A stretch of 64,000 bases of DNA from Streptomyces sp. NBC_00306 (GTDB lineage: Bacteria > Actinomycetota > Actinomycetes > Streptomycetales > Streptomycetaceae), in contig NZ_CP108032.1 in assembly GCF_036169555.1 (NCBI RefSeq), positions 7,254,001 to 7,318,000 of the forward strand, given 5' to 3'. Positions 22,134 to 29,416 of this stretch are shown here, piece by piece (the stretch's first letter is position 1; every line of letters starts with the position of its first letter). Below the pieces are notes generated by a model, which saw only the letters and a program-made list of their open reading frames with translations, did not search any database and was not told the origin of the DNA. Position numbers and translations under genes: made by a program.

Positions 22134-22234
22134 GTGATCCTCTCGGGCGTGGGCGCGCGCGACCCACCCGATGTCGCTCGGGTGGGACGGCGGCGAGAAG
22201 TGGTGGGCGCGGCGAATGGCGAACGGAGCGTGGT

Positions 22235-23551
22235 TCAGGCGACGGTGATGGGTTCGGCACCGCTGCCGTGGTCGCTTGCGTCCGGGCCGTCCACGTCGTC
22301 GGGCGGGGCCGGCAGATCGCGCATCCGGCGCAGGGGGGAGCACAGCAGCGGAATCGGTACGAGGAGGAATCCGAGGGCGCAGACCCACAGCGCGGCACGG
22401 GCGCCGAACGAGCCCGCGAGTGCACCGCCCACCACGGCGCCGAGGGGGAGGGTGCCCCACACGAGGCAGCGCAGAGTGGCGTTCATGCGGCCGAGCAGCC
22501 GGGGCGGGCAGAGCGTCTGCCGGAAGCTGACCTGGGCGACGTTGTAGACGACCGCGCCGAAGGAGACGACACCCGAGCCCACGGCGAACAGGGCAGCGGC
22601 GGCACCGTGTCCGGACAGCGGCCACAGCAGCGCGAACGGGCCGGTCGCCAGCGCGGAGAGCCAGATGATGCGGGCCTGGCCCAGGCGGCCGGCGAGGACG
22701 CCGGCAGTGAGCGCGCCGAGGAGTCCGCCCGCGGCGGACGCGGAGAGCATCAGCCCGATGGAGGCCGGCTCCAGGCCCACCTCCCGTACCAGGAAGACGG
22801 TCTGAGTGGCCATCAGCATCGCGGTGAAGAAGTTGCCGAGACCGGTGGTCGCTGCGATGACCCGCAACAGGGGGTGCCCGAGGACGAACCGCAGGCCCTC
22901 CCCGATGTCCGAGCGCAGGGAGGCCCCCGGCACGGGCTCGGGCCGGGGCTCGGGCGGCCGCTTCATGGCCATGAGGAACAGGGCGGACACGGCGTAGCCG
23001 ATCGCGTCGGCCACGATCGCCAGATGCGCGCCCACCAGCTGGACGAGCCCACCGCCGAGCCCCGGGCCTGCGACGTGGGCCGACGAACGGACCGTCTCCA
23101 GGGCTCCGTTGCCCGCCATCAGCTGCTCCTTGGGCAACAGTTGGGGCAGATAGCTCTGGTGGGCCACGTCGAAGAACACGGTCGCCGCCCCGGTGACCAG
23201 CGCGACGACGTACAGCTGAGCCATCGTCAGGACGTCGGCCGCGGCCGCCAGCGGCACGCTGGCCATGGCGACGGCACGCACCACATCGGCCCGGATCATC
23301 AGCGGCAGTTTGCGCATCCGGTCGACCCAGGCGCCCGCGGGCAGCCCGATCAGCAGAAACGCCGCAGTCTCGGCCGCGGTGAGCAGACCCACCTCGAACG
23401 CCGGCGCCTTCAGCACGAGAACGGCCACCAACGGCAGCGCGACCAGAGTGACTTGAGCGCCGACCTGTCCGGCGGCCGCGCCGGCGAGCAGGAGACGGAA
23501 GTCGCGCATACGCAGCAGACCGCTGGACGCGACGGGGGGTGAGGGGGCCAT
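22235..23551 (-). CDS. MFS exporter, EntS-like (MFS_3 family)
   Basis: About 438 residues with 10 to 12 membrane helices. The cytoplasmic loop GAWVDRMRKLPLMIRAD is the conserved DRxRR-type motif of the second loop, and the pattern matches the EntS/MFS_3 family that exports siderophores and other peptides. As the first gene of the NRPS operon it most likely pumps out the NRPS product, giving self-protection or delivery. The ATG at 23551 follows GAAGG; an in-frame ATG at 23581 lacks a ribosome site. An inverted repeat lies about 40 bases upstream. Confidence 0.9.
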   Translation of the reverse strand: MAPSPPVASSGLLRMRDFRLLLAGAAAGQVGAQVTLVALPLVAVLVLKAPAFEVGLLTAAETAAFLLIGLPAGAWVDRMRKLPLMIRADVVRAVAMASVPLAAAADVLTMAQLYVVALVTGAATVFFDVAHQSYLPQLLPKEQLMAGNGALETVRSSAHVAGPGLGGGLVQLVGAHLAIVADAIGYAVSALFLMAMKRPPEPRPEPVPGASLRSDIGEGLRFVLGHPLLRVIAATTGLGNFFTAMLMATQTVFLVREVGLEPASIGLMLSASAAGGLLGALTAGVLAGRLGQARIIWLSALATGPFALLWPLSGHGAAAALFAVGSGVVSFGAVVYNVAQVSFRQTLCPPRLLGRMNATLRCLVWGTLPLGAVVGGALAGSFGARAALWVCALGFLLVPIPLLCSPLRRMRDLPAPPDDVDGPDASDHGSGAEPITVA

Positions 23552-23591
23552 GCGGCAGACCTTCACCGCCAGGCCGATCACCCGTCAAAAC

Positions 23592-23616
23592 GGAAACGTC
23601 ACTTTCGGTCGTTTCC
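23592..23616. promoter_or_regulatory. Candidate operator upstream of NRPS operon
   Basis: The inverted repeat GGAAACG-N11-CGTTTCC (arms 23592-23598 and 23610-23616) lies about 40 bases before the MFS start, in a locally A+T-richer stretch where the operon promoter should be. It uses the same GGAAAC/GTTTCC half-sites as the dyad at 24753-24770, in opposite arrangement. No iron-box consensus was recognised. Confidence 0.5.
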
Positions 23617-23682
23617 TTGTCACTTCCTTCACCGGAACGGCAAATTCTTCGCCAGATGAGGGGAACGCCCGGATGAATGCAT

Positions 23683-23994
23683 CACATGAGGGGCCTGCGC
23701 GGGACGATCGGTGCCCGGAACGTATGGCCGATCCCGGGTGGATCCGGCCCAGGGCACGACGAATCGCACCTCTGACCGAAAATAGCCGTCCGCTCACACT
23801 CGGTGTACAAAAGCGCGGTGACAGGCGCTATAGGCGTGACGGTCATGCACGGCGCCGCGCCGGACCGTGCCCGGCCGAGCTGCCCGGGGTCGTACTTCAG
23901 GAGCTGGGGGCTCGTCGAGCACGCTCGTGTGCACCCCGAGCTCCGAGGCCGCCGCTGTCGCCGCCGCCGAATCGACATTGTCGGGCGTGGTCAT
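23683..23994 (-). pseudogene. Small gene with probable one-base frameshift
   Basis: Reading from the ATG at 23994 gives MTTPDNVDSAAATAAASEL and then GVHTSVLDE with strongly coding codon use. Codon use decays at a run of five C at about 23906-23910. Shifting the frame by one base restores nearly pure G/C third positions for about 35 more codons (LLKYDPGQLGRARSGAAP, then CMTVTPIAPV). This suggests a short protein broken by an indel, or a sequencing error. I do not recognise the family. No clear ribosome site is seen. It lies just downstream of the DUF4097 gene on the same strand. The 3' limit is uncertain. Confidence 0.35.
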
Positions 23995-24059
23995 GACGCG
24001 CCGAAGGGCCACCGCAGCCGGTCTGCTGCGATGGCCCATGTCGGCCCGGCGGGTACTTC

Positions 24060-24731
24060 TCAGAGGCTGACGGCGGTGATGTTGCCGTAGGTGGTGGTCG
24101 CGTGGATGGTCAGGTCGGCGGCGGCGCCGTCGGTGTTCTTCAGTGCGTTGTGGATGCGGCCGTAGGTGGTGCCGGCGTCCAGAGTCGCGGAGACGCCGTG
24201 GGCCGCGCCGATCGACAACTCGCCCGACTCGGTGCGCAGGACGACCGCACCACGCAGGGCCTCGGTGATCCGGATGTCGCCCTTCTGGATGCTGACCTCC
24301 GCGGGGCCGCTCAGACGGCCGATGGTGATGTCGCCGGCCTGGAGGGTGAGGCGGACGCTCGCGGTCTCGTCGAGCTTGACCGAAGCCTGTGCACCTTCGA
24401 AGGCGATGTCGCCGAGCCGTCCCACACCCCGGAGCTCGGCGTCGGCCGCTTTCGCCTCGACGTGGGAGCCGGTGGGCAGTTGGACCGTCACCTCGACTGA
24501 TCCGGAGCTGCCGAGGACCCGGTTCTTCGGCGCAGCCGCCTCGATCCGCAGGATGCCGTCGTCGTAGGCGACGGTGGTCTGCTCGGCCGCCTTCACGTCG
24601 CGGCTCTTCGAGGCGTCCGCGGGAAGGATCTCGACCGTGGTGTCGGCCCGGTCGGCGGCGATGAACCGGATGCGTCCCGCGGGGATGTCGACGACGGCCG
24701 AGACCGGGGCGGGGGTGTCGAACTTCTGCAT
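24060..24731 (-). CDS. DUF4097 family beta-strand repeat protein
   Basis: 223 residues. A right-handed, adhesin-like ladder of short beta strands is evident from repeated hydrophobic/polar alternation and phrases such as SGSVEVTVQLPTGSHVEAKA, SVRLTLQAGDITIGRLSG and TESGELSIGAA, typical of DUF4097 (putative adhesin). It lacks a signal peptide or anchor, so it is probably cytoplasmic. AAGGAGA precedes the ATG. It is divergently transcribed from the HTH regulator at 24954, with several dyads between, so it is probably that regulator's target. Its role is unknown. Confidence 0.88.
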   Translation of the reverse strand: MQKFDTPAPVSAVVDIPAGRIRFIAADRADTTVEILPADASKSRDVKAAEQTTVAYDDGILRIEAAAPKNRVLGSSGSVEVTVQLPTGSHVEAKAADAELRGVGRLGDIAFEGAQASVKLDETASVRLTLQAGDITIGRLSGPAEVSIQKGDIRITEALRGAVVLRTESGELSIGAAHGVSATLDAGTTYGRIHNALKNTDGAAADLTIHATTTYGNITAVSL

Positions 24732-24752
24732 GGCGCTCTCCTTGGAATCGCT

Positions 24753-24770
24753 GTTTCCGATGATGGAAAC
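24753..24770. promoter_or_regulatory. Inverted repeat in DUF4097 leader
   Basis: A perfect dyad GTTTCC-N6-GGAAAC lies 22 bases before the DUF4097 start codon, well placed to block transcription or initiation. Confidence 0.5.
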
Positions 24771-24792
24771 GCTACGTTGCGTTCATGGGTTT

Positions 24793-24820
24793 GGCAATGA
24801 TGACGTTGCGTCAAAATGCC
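24793..24820. promoter_or_regulatory. Nested dyad, candidate operator for divergent promoters
   Basis: The core TGACG-TTG-CGTCA (24801-24813) is flanked symmetrically enough by GGCA and TGCC to form a 28-base dyad. An extra ACGTTGCGT copy lies at 24774-24782. GTTGCAATG occurs at 24848-24856 and 24892-24900, and GTTGCATTA on the other strand at 24867-24875. This density of related sites in a divergent spacer of about 220 bases suggests cooperative binding by the adjacent regulator. Confidence 0.55.
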
Positions 24821-24953
24821 ATTCAGGCAGGTGATAGGCGAGAAATTGTTGCAATGATCTGAAGGCTAATGCAACATCCCTCTTCGCCTTCGTTGCAATG
24901 GGGTGAGAGTGAACGCTATGCTGCGAGCACCACGAACGATGAAGGAGGCCGCG

Positions 24954-25703
24954 ATGCCGGGCGGCAGGCTCACCCAGCAGGAACGCCAGCAGATCGCGCT
25001 GGGACTGGCCGACGGTCTCCCGTACGCGGAAATCGCCAGAGGCCTCGACCGGCCGACCTCGACGATCACGCGCGAGGTGATGCGCAACGGCGGGCCCACC
25101 ACCTATCGCGCGGACCTCGCCCACCGCGCCACCGGACACCGCACCCAGCGCCGCCGGCCGGCAGTACCCGCGGATCCGAAGACGGCCCCGCAGGCCCACG
25201 GACGCGACGCCGAAGCGGTGCTGGCGTACGAGGAGATGTTCACGACCGTCCTCATGCAGTCCGGTCTGCCCAAGATGATGGCCCGGGTGCTTGTCTGCCT
25301 CTACACCACCGACGCGGGCAGCCTCACCGCGTCCGAACTGGTCCAGCGCCTCCAGGTCAGCGCGGCATCCGTCTCCAAGGCGATCGCCTACCTCGAAACC
25401 CAGGGGCTCGTCCGACGCGAACGCGACGACCGCCGCCGCGAGCGGTACGTCGTCGACGACGACGTCTGGTACCAGTCCATGATGGCCAGCGCCCGTGCCA
25501 ACGCCCAGCTCGTGGACACGGCACGACAGGGTGTCACCGTCCTCGGCCCCGGTACCCCGGCCGGCGCCCGCCTCGAAAACATTGCCCGTTTCGTCGACTT
25601 CGTCTCCGAAAGCATCACCCGAGCCGCGGAACAGGCCCGCGACGTCCTCTACACGAAACCCGCGACGACCCCGGACGAGGAGCCCGACCTCTCCGACGGC
25701 TAG
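24954..25703 (+). CDS. Transcriptional regulator: IS30-type HTH plus MarR/GbsR-like domain
   Basis: 249 residues. Residues 1-60 (RLTQQERQQIALGLADGLP, then YAEIARGLDR) match the HTH_38 helix-turn-helix best known from IS30 transposases. After a linker, residues about 85-190 form a winged-helix MarR/GbsR-like domain (SLTASELVQRLQVSAASVSK, recognition helix, then YLETQGLVRRERD wing). Two DNA-binding modules in one chain are unusual. The ATG at 24954 is fixed by AAGGAGG five bases upstream. It is divergent from DUF4097 and probably autoregulated through the dyads at 24774-24900. Confidence 0.88.
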   Translation: MPGGRLTQQERQQIALGLADGLPYAEIARGLDRPTSTITREVMRNGGPTTYRADLAHRATGHRTQRRRPAVPADPKTAPQAHGRDAEAVLAYEEMFTTVLMQSGLPKMMARVLVCLYTTDAGSLTASELVQRLQVSAASVSKAIAYLETQGLVRRERDDRRRERYVVDDDVWYQSMMASARANAQLVDTARQGVTVLGPGTPAGARLENIARFVDFVSESITRAAEQARDVLYTKPATTPDEEPDLSDG

Positions 25704-25801
25704 TCGGTTCGGCGACGGGCGGATAATCCGTACCCTGTCCGGCCCGGTACGGCGATCATGGGGCGGGACACTGACACGCAGTTCGGAAGGAATCGCTCGC
25801 C

Positions 25802-26452
25802 ATGCCCGTGCCTGCCGACCCGACGGTCCTCCACCCGATGCCCGGGCAGCCGCGGGTGGTGCTGCTCAAGCCGCTGGTCAAGTCTCCACTGATCGAGGTC
25901 GGGGAGTACTCCTACTACGACGACCCGGACGACCCGACAGCCTTCGAGACGCGCAATGTGCTCTACCACTACGGTCCGGAGAAGCTGATCATCGGCAAGT
26001 TCTGCGCGCTGGGCACGGGAGTGCGGTTCATCATGAACGGCGCCAACCACCGGATGGACGGCCCCTCGACGTTTCCCTTCCCCACCGTGGGAGGCTCCTG
26101 GGCCGAGCACTTCGACCTGCTCACCGGTCTGCCCAACCGAGGGGACACCGTCGTCGGCAACGACGTCTGGTTCGGCAACAGCACGATGGTGATGCCCGGC
26201 GTACGGATCGGGCACGGTGCGATCATCGCCTCCGGCGCCGTGGTCACCGGCGACGTGCCCGCCTACGGCATCGTCGGCGGCAACCCGGCCCGTCTCATCC
26301 GCACCCGCTACGACGACCAGGACATCGCCAGGCTGTTGGCGGTGGCCTGGTGGGACTGGCCCGCGGAGCACATCACCGAGCATGTGCGGACGATCATGTC
26401 GGGCAGCATCGCCGATCTCGAAGCTGCCGCCCCGGAGGCCCTGCACGGCTGA
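25802..26452 (+). CDS. Vat/CatB-family hexapeptide-repeat acetyltransferase
   Basis: 216 residues, a left-handed beta-helix acyltransferase of the xenobiotic acetyltransferase group, which uses acetyl-CoA to modify streptogramin A or chloramphenicol in characterised members. Hexapeptide turns are visible (VVGNDVWFGNSTMVMPGVRI, then GHGAIIASGAVVTG and YGIVGGNPARLI). The catalytic histidine lies in NGANHRMDG and the family PF/PTVGGSW region follows. An environmental Streptomyces member may act on an endogenous antibiotic, so the resistance role is inferred from family only. GGAAGG lies upstream of the ATG. Confidence 0.9.
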   Translation: MPVPADPTVLHPMPGQPRVVLLKPLVKSPLIEVGEYSYYDDPDDPTAFETRNVLYHYGPEKLIIGKFCALGTGVRFIMNGANHRMDGPSTFPFPTVGGSWAEHFDLLTGLPNRGDTVVGNDVWFGNSTMVMPGVRIGHGAIIASGAVVTGDVPAYGIVGGNPARLIRTRYDDQDIARLLAVAWWDWPAEHITEHVRTIMSGSIADLEAAAPEALHG

Positions 26453-27052
26453 CGCGGCCCCGCACGGCTGACGCGCTCCGGAAGCGGGTGTGGCGGCCTG
26501 CTTCCTCACACGCGCCGTCGTCGCGCCATGGCCTTCGGCCGACCACCCGGTTCAGCACGACCTCACCAACATGCCGCTCGACGACCCGACCGGCACCGTC
26601 GTACCGGGCTCCGACGCCCGCAGTATCAGTGCCGTCCTGATCAACGGCGAGCCCCGGCAACGGGAACGGCCAGGTCCCCGGCGTCGACCTGCCGCACTGC
26701 GAACGGAGGTGCATGCCTCCCGCAGATCTGTACTGGACGCATGGGCTGCCTGACGACGCCTCAGGAGTCCGCCGGCCACGCCATCAGCCAGACCCGCGAC
26801 CAACAGCGTCCCACGGCCTCGGCGCGCAGAAACTCGACCCGTCTGCCCCTGGCACCAGGGCGCCGAGAGCCGATGCCCGGACCGGCCCGCATCCGACTGC
26901 CGCTCCCACCATGCTGCGCGCCGATCGACGCGAGGCCCCCTCCGGCCGGGAGACCCGCCAACCGGGCCAGGCTTTCGGCACGGTCCGGCATGGCGGCAGA
27001 CCGACGGCGTACTCGGCCGAGATGCTGATGGCCGAACCAGGCAGGAGAGACC
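26453..27052. other. Spacer with gene debris
   Basis: Apart from the amidohydrolase relic at 26556-26753, I see no gene. The second half (26760-27040) is open in several frames but with poor codon use. It must contain the promoter of the membrane protein gene at 27053. Confidence 0.5.
26556..26753 (+). pseudogene. C-terminal relic of an amidohydrolase (cytosine deaminase/TrzA-like)
   Basis: The translation DLTNMPLDDPTGTVV followed by GSDARSISAVLINGEPR matches the C-terminal end of cytosolic amidohydrolases, where a late strand precedes a variable tail. The match then slips: NGQVPGVDLP is readable in another frame at about 26660-26690, and LRTEVHASR returns in the first frame. The rest of the enzyme, including the metal-binding barrel, is missing. 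This is a decayed 3' fragment. Confidence 0.55.
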
Positions 27053-27628
27053 GTGGACGACCCCAGCCCTCAGGGAGCCCGAAGCTCGACATCCACCCGC
27101 GTGAGCCGCGACATCTCCGGTCAGCCGGGGGTCATCGGCATTGCACTCGGCGCCGTGCTGACGGCCATGCTCGCCGAGGGTTCGTGGCAGTGGTTTGCCA
27201 CATACATCGGGGTGACGCTTCTCGCGGTGCTCTTCTCCCTGTACCGACTGCCGACCTGGACTCCCGGCCTCCGGTCGGTGTACGTGGGGAATCTGACGGC
27301 GTATTCGCTGGTCGTGGGCCTGTGCGTAGCGATCACCCTGGCGCCGATGCTGCAGCGCTGGGCGTGGCTGTTCCCGATGCCGGGCACGCGTGCCCGGTGC
27401 CCCTCGCTGGGCACCTACGAACGCATCCGTACGGAGGCGACGCTGGCGAATCTGTCGGGCCGCGACGCCGAAGCCCTGGCCCACACCCAGGAGGTCCAGA
27501 GCCACGCCGCGGTCGCCGACTGCCTTTCCGCCACGACGACCCTGTGGTTGCCGGTCTATGCGGTCGGAGTGGCTGTGCTGGTGGGTCTGGGGGCGTGGAT
27601 CACTGATCGGGTGCGGGGGCGGAACTGA
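27053..27628 (+). CDS. Hypothetical membrane protein, four TM segments
   Basis: 191 residues with hydrophobic segments at about 27-45, 48-66, 80-98 and 165-185, and a polar loop between the third and fourth that has an isolated pair of cysteines (TRARCPSL, VADCLSA) which could form an extracellular disulfide. No family is recognised. The GTG at 27053 follows CAGGAGAGA at good spacing. The gene stands alone. Confidence 0.7.
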   Translation: MDDPSPQGARSSTSTRVSRDISGQPGVIGIALGAVLTAMLAEGSWQWFATYIGVTLLAVLFSLYRLPTWTPGLRSVYVGNLTAYSLVVGLCVAITLAPMLQRWAWLFPMPGTRARCPSLGTYERIRTEATLANLSGRDAEALAHTQEVQSHAAVADCLSATTTLWLPVYAVGVAVLVGLGAWITDRVRGRN

Positions 27629-27699
27629 GGGCTGTCCCGCGAGCATGCAGGCGGTAATCGGGTGGCAGACTCCTCCGCTGCGTCCCTAGCGTCGGTGGC

Positions 27700-27921
27700 A
27701 TGGAATACGAGTTCGTGGATCCAGCGACGATCACGCGGGAGATGGCCGTGCAGATTCGTGAGTGGCGAGTCGACGAGGATTTTACCTGGCGTTCCGTGGC
27801 CCGGGCCGCGACCGATCTGTGGGGTTCCGAATACGGCAGCAACCAGATTTACGGCAGGGACCTCTGCGTGGCCGCGGCGGGGGTTCTGGGTGAAGACCCC
27901 GATCGGGACCCATGGAACTGA
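27700..27921 (+). CDS. Small conserved-looking hypothetical protein
   Basis: 73 residues, soluble and acidic. The middle (ITREMAVQIREWRVDEDFTW, then RSVARAATDLW) reads like a compact helical fold with a possible helix-turn-helix, and the tail ends in DPWN. Codon use is strongly coding. I recall similar short proteins in other Streptomyces but no function. It starts 72 bases after the membrane protein gene and may share its transcript. Confidence 0.65.
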   Translation: MEYEFVDPATITREMAVQIREWRVDEDFTWRSVARAATDLWGSEYGSNQIYGRDLCVAAAGVLGEDPDRDPWN

Positions 27922-28395
27922 CGCCCGCTACGAGAACGGACGCCTTCCAGGCCCTGACTGCCGGGAGACGTCTGCCAGAGGGGCGGACGAAGTCCGGGCA
28001 CCGCGTGACGAAGCCCTGCGAGACGGGCTGCCACACGCCCTGGTTCTCGTGCCCTCTCAAGCGGTCCGCCTCCTCGGTGGTGTCGATCAGCTGAGCCGTG
28101 GTCAAGGCGACGGCTGCCGTGAACACGTGACCGACGTGGCGGCAGAGCCGCGCCGGGCAGGGAGCCGTGGCCCGGGCACCCAGGTCGCACGTGCGATGAC
28201 CCGCCATCGATCTCCGCCGGCAGCCGCCCGGCCGCCGGACTCCTCAGTTCGCGGCAGGCGACATGCCCCACCAACCCTCCGTCACTCTCACGCACCCCCG
28301 GAGTGGCGCCGCCACGCATGCTGGCCCTTCCTGTGTGCAGAGGTCCGTCCCGGTGGCGGGCGACCACAGCCGCGGAGAGGGAGCGAGCGCCGCCC
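27922..28395. other. Spacer without a convincing gene
   Basis: About 470 bases. Several frames are open on both strands, but none combines a ribosome site with good codon use. The promoter of the 28396 gene is expected at its right end. Confidence 0.45.
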
Positions 28396-29067
28396 ATGGA
28401 AAAACAACATCAGGCGCTGCGTACTCCGCGCGCCGCGGGCGTGGTGGGCGTCATCTTCGCTCTGTTGCTCGGCACCGCCATCGTTCTGGTGCGTCTGACG
28501 CTGCCCGAGGACCTGGATGACGTGAGCAAGGCCTGGATCTCCGACGCCTCGCGGCGGAACACGGTGGAGACGGCCCTCGGCCTCATCCCCTTCGCGGGCA
28601 TCTTCTTCCTGTGGTTCATGGGCACCGTCCGGGCACGTATCGGCGACGCCGAGGACAAGTTCGTCTCCACCGTGTTCCTGGGCAGCGGTCTGCTCTTCGT
28701 GGCGACCCTCTTCGGAGCTGCTGCGGCAGCGGGAGGCCTGCTGGCGGCGGCGAGTGCGCCCGGAGCCGCATCCGGCCCGCAACTGCAGTCCTTCGGGCTG
28801 GACTTCACCTACGGCCTGCTGACGACCTACTCGATGCGTATGGCGGCGGTGTTCACCCTGGCGACCTCCTCCATCGGGCACCAGCTCGGCGTCCTTCCCC
28901 GATGGCTGTCCGTCCTGGGCTACCTCGTCGCCCTGATTCTGCTCTTCGTGACGGACAGCATCGCCTGGTCGGAGCTGGTCTTCCCGCTGTGGGCGCTGAT
29001 CGTCAGCCTGCACATCCTCGTGGCCAGTCTGCGTCGCCGGCCCGCCGCACCGGTCTCTTCGCCATGA
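28396..29067 (+). CDS. Four-helix membrane protein, unknown function
   Basis: 223 residues with hydrophobic segments at about 13-35 (VVGVIFALLLGTAIVLV), 55-75, 90-115 and 160-205. The loop RLTLPEDLDDVSKAWISDAS lies outside or inside after the first helix. There is no known motif. The ATG at 28396 was chosen because hydrophobicity begins soon after it and the upstream extension is arginine-rich noise. It precedes the P450 island by 110 bases and may not belong to it. Confidence 0.75.
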   Translation: MEKQHQALRTPRAAGVVGVIFALLLGTAIVLVRLTLPEDLDDVSKAWISDASRRNTVETALGLIPFAGIFFLWFMGTVRARIGDAEDKFVSTVFLGSGLLFVATLFGAAAAAGGLLAAASAPGAASGPQLQSFGLDFTYGLLTTYSMRMAAVFTLATSSIGHQLGVLPRWLSVLGYLVALILLFVTDSIAWSELVFPLWALIVSLHILVASLRRRPAAPVSSP

Positions 29068-29176
29068 CGCCGATCCCCGCGATCGGCGGGCCCATGACGC
29101 TTCTGGCCCTCTGTGCTCGCGACAACCGGACAACAGCCGCAAGCTGGGCACGGAACCACGGGAAAGGCGCCCTTTG

Positions 29177-29416
29177 ATGAGGCTTGTCGTCGATCTGAAC
29201 CGCTGCCAGGGATACGCGCAGTGCGCGTTTCTCGCACCCGACGTCTTCACCATGCATGGCGACGAGGGACTGCTGTACAACCCGCAGGCCGACGCCGAGC
29301 ACAAGGATCACGTCGCGCGTGCCGTAGCCGCGTGCCCCGTCCAGGCCATCCTCGTCGAGGGCCTGGACGACCTGGGCGCCCCGGCTCCCGTCGAGGAGGC
29401 GTCCCATGGACGGTGA
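29177..29416 (+). CDS. Ferredoxin, probable [3Fe-4S] type
   Basis: 79 residues, a small electron carrier for P450s. Cysteines C10, C16 and C53 (NRCQGYAQC, then AACPVQAI) give the CX5C...CP pattern of single-cluster [3Fe-4S] ferredoxins of actinomycete P450 systems; the fourth ligand of a [4Fe-4S] cluster is absent. The frame also offers a TTG three bases earlier. The reductase gene overlaps its 3' end by 11 bases, so the pair is cotranslated, and a P450 gene follows. Confidence 0.93.
   Translation: MRLVVDLNRCQGYAQCAFLAPDVFTMHGDEGLLYNPQADAEHKDHVARAVAACPVQAILVEGLDDLGAPAPVEEASHGR

Noticed and set aside
23592..24059. An iron-box (IdeR/DmdR1) operator upstream of the NRPS operon
   Set aside because: No sequence close to the TTAGGTTAGGCTCACCTAA-type consensus was found in the spacer.
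24954..25703. An IS30 transposase fragment
   Set aside because: Only the HTH_38 motif is shared. The rest is a MarR-like domain, there is no DDE catalytic core and no terminal inverted repeats flank it.
25802..26452. Calling the hexapeptide acetyltransferase a confirmed streptogramin resistance gene
   Set aside because: Fold and catalytic histidine support the family, but substrate specificity cannot be read from this sequence.
27782..28207. A minus-strand hypothetical gene in the 27922-28395 spacer
   Set aside because: It overlaps the small coding gene at 27700-27921, and its own codon use and start region are poor.
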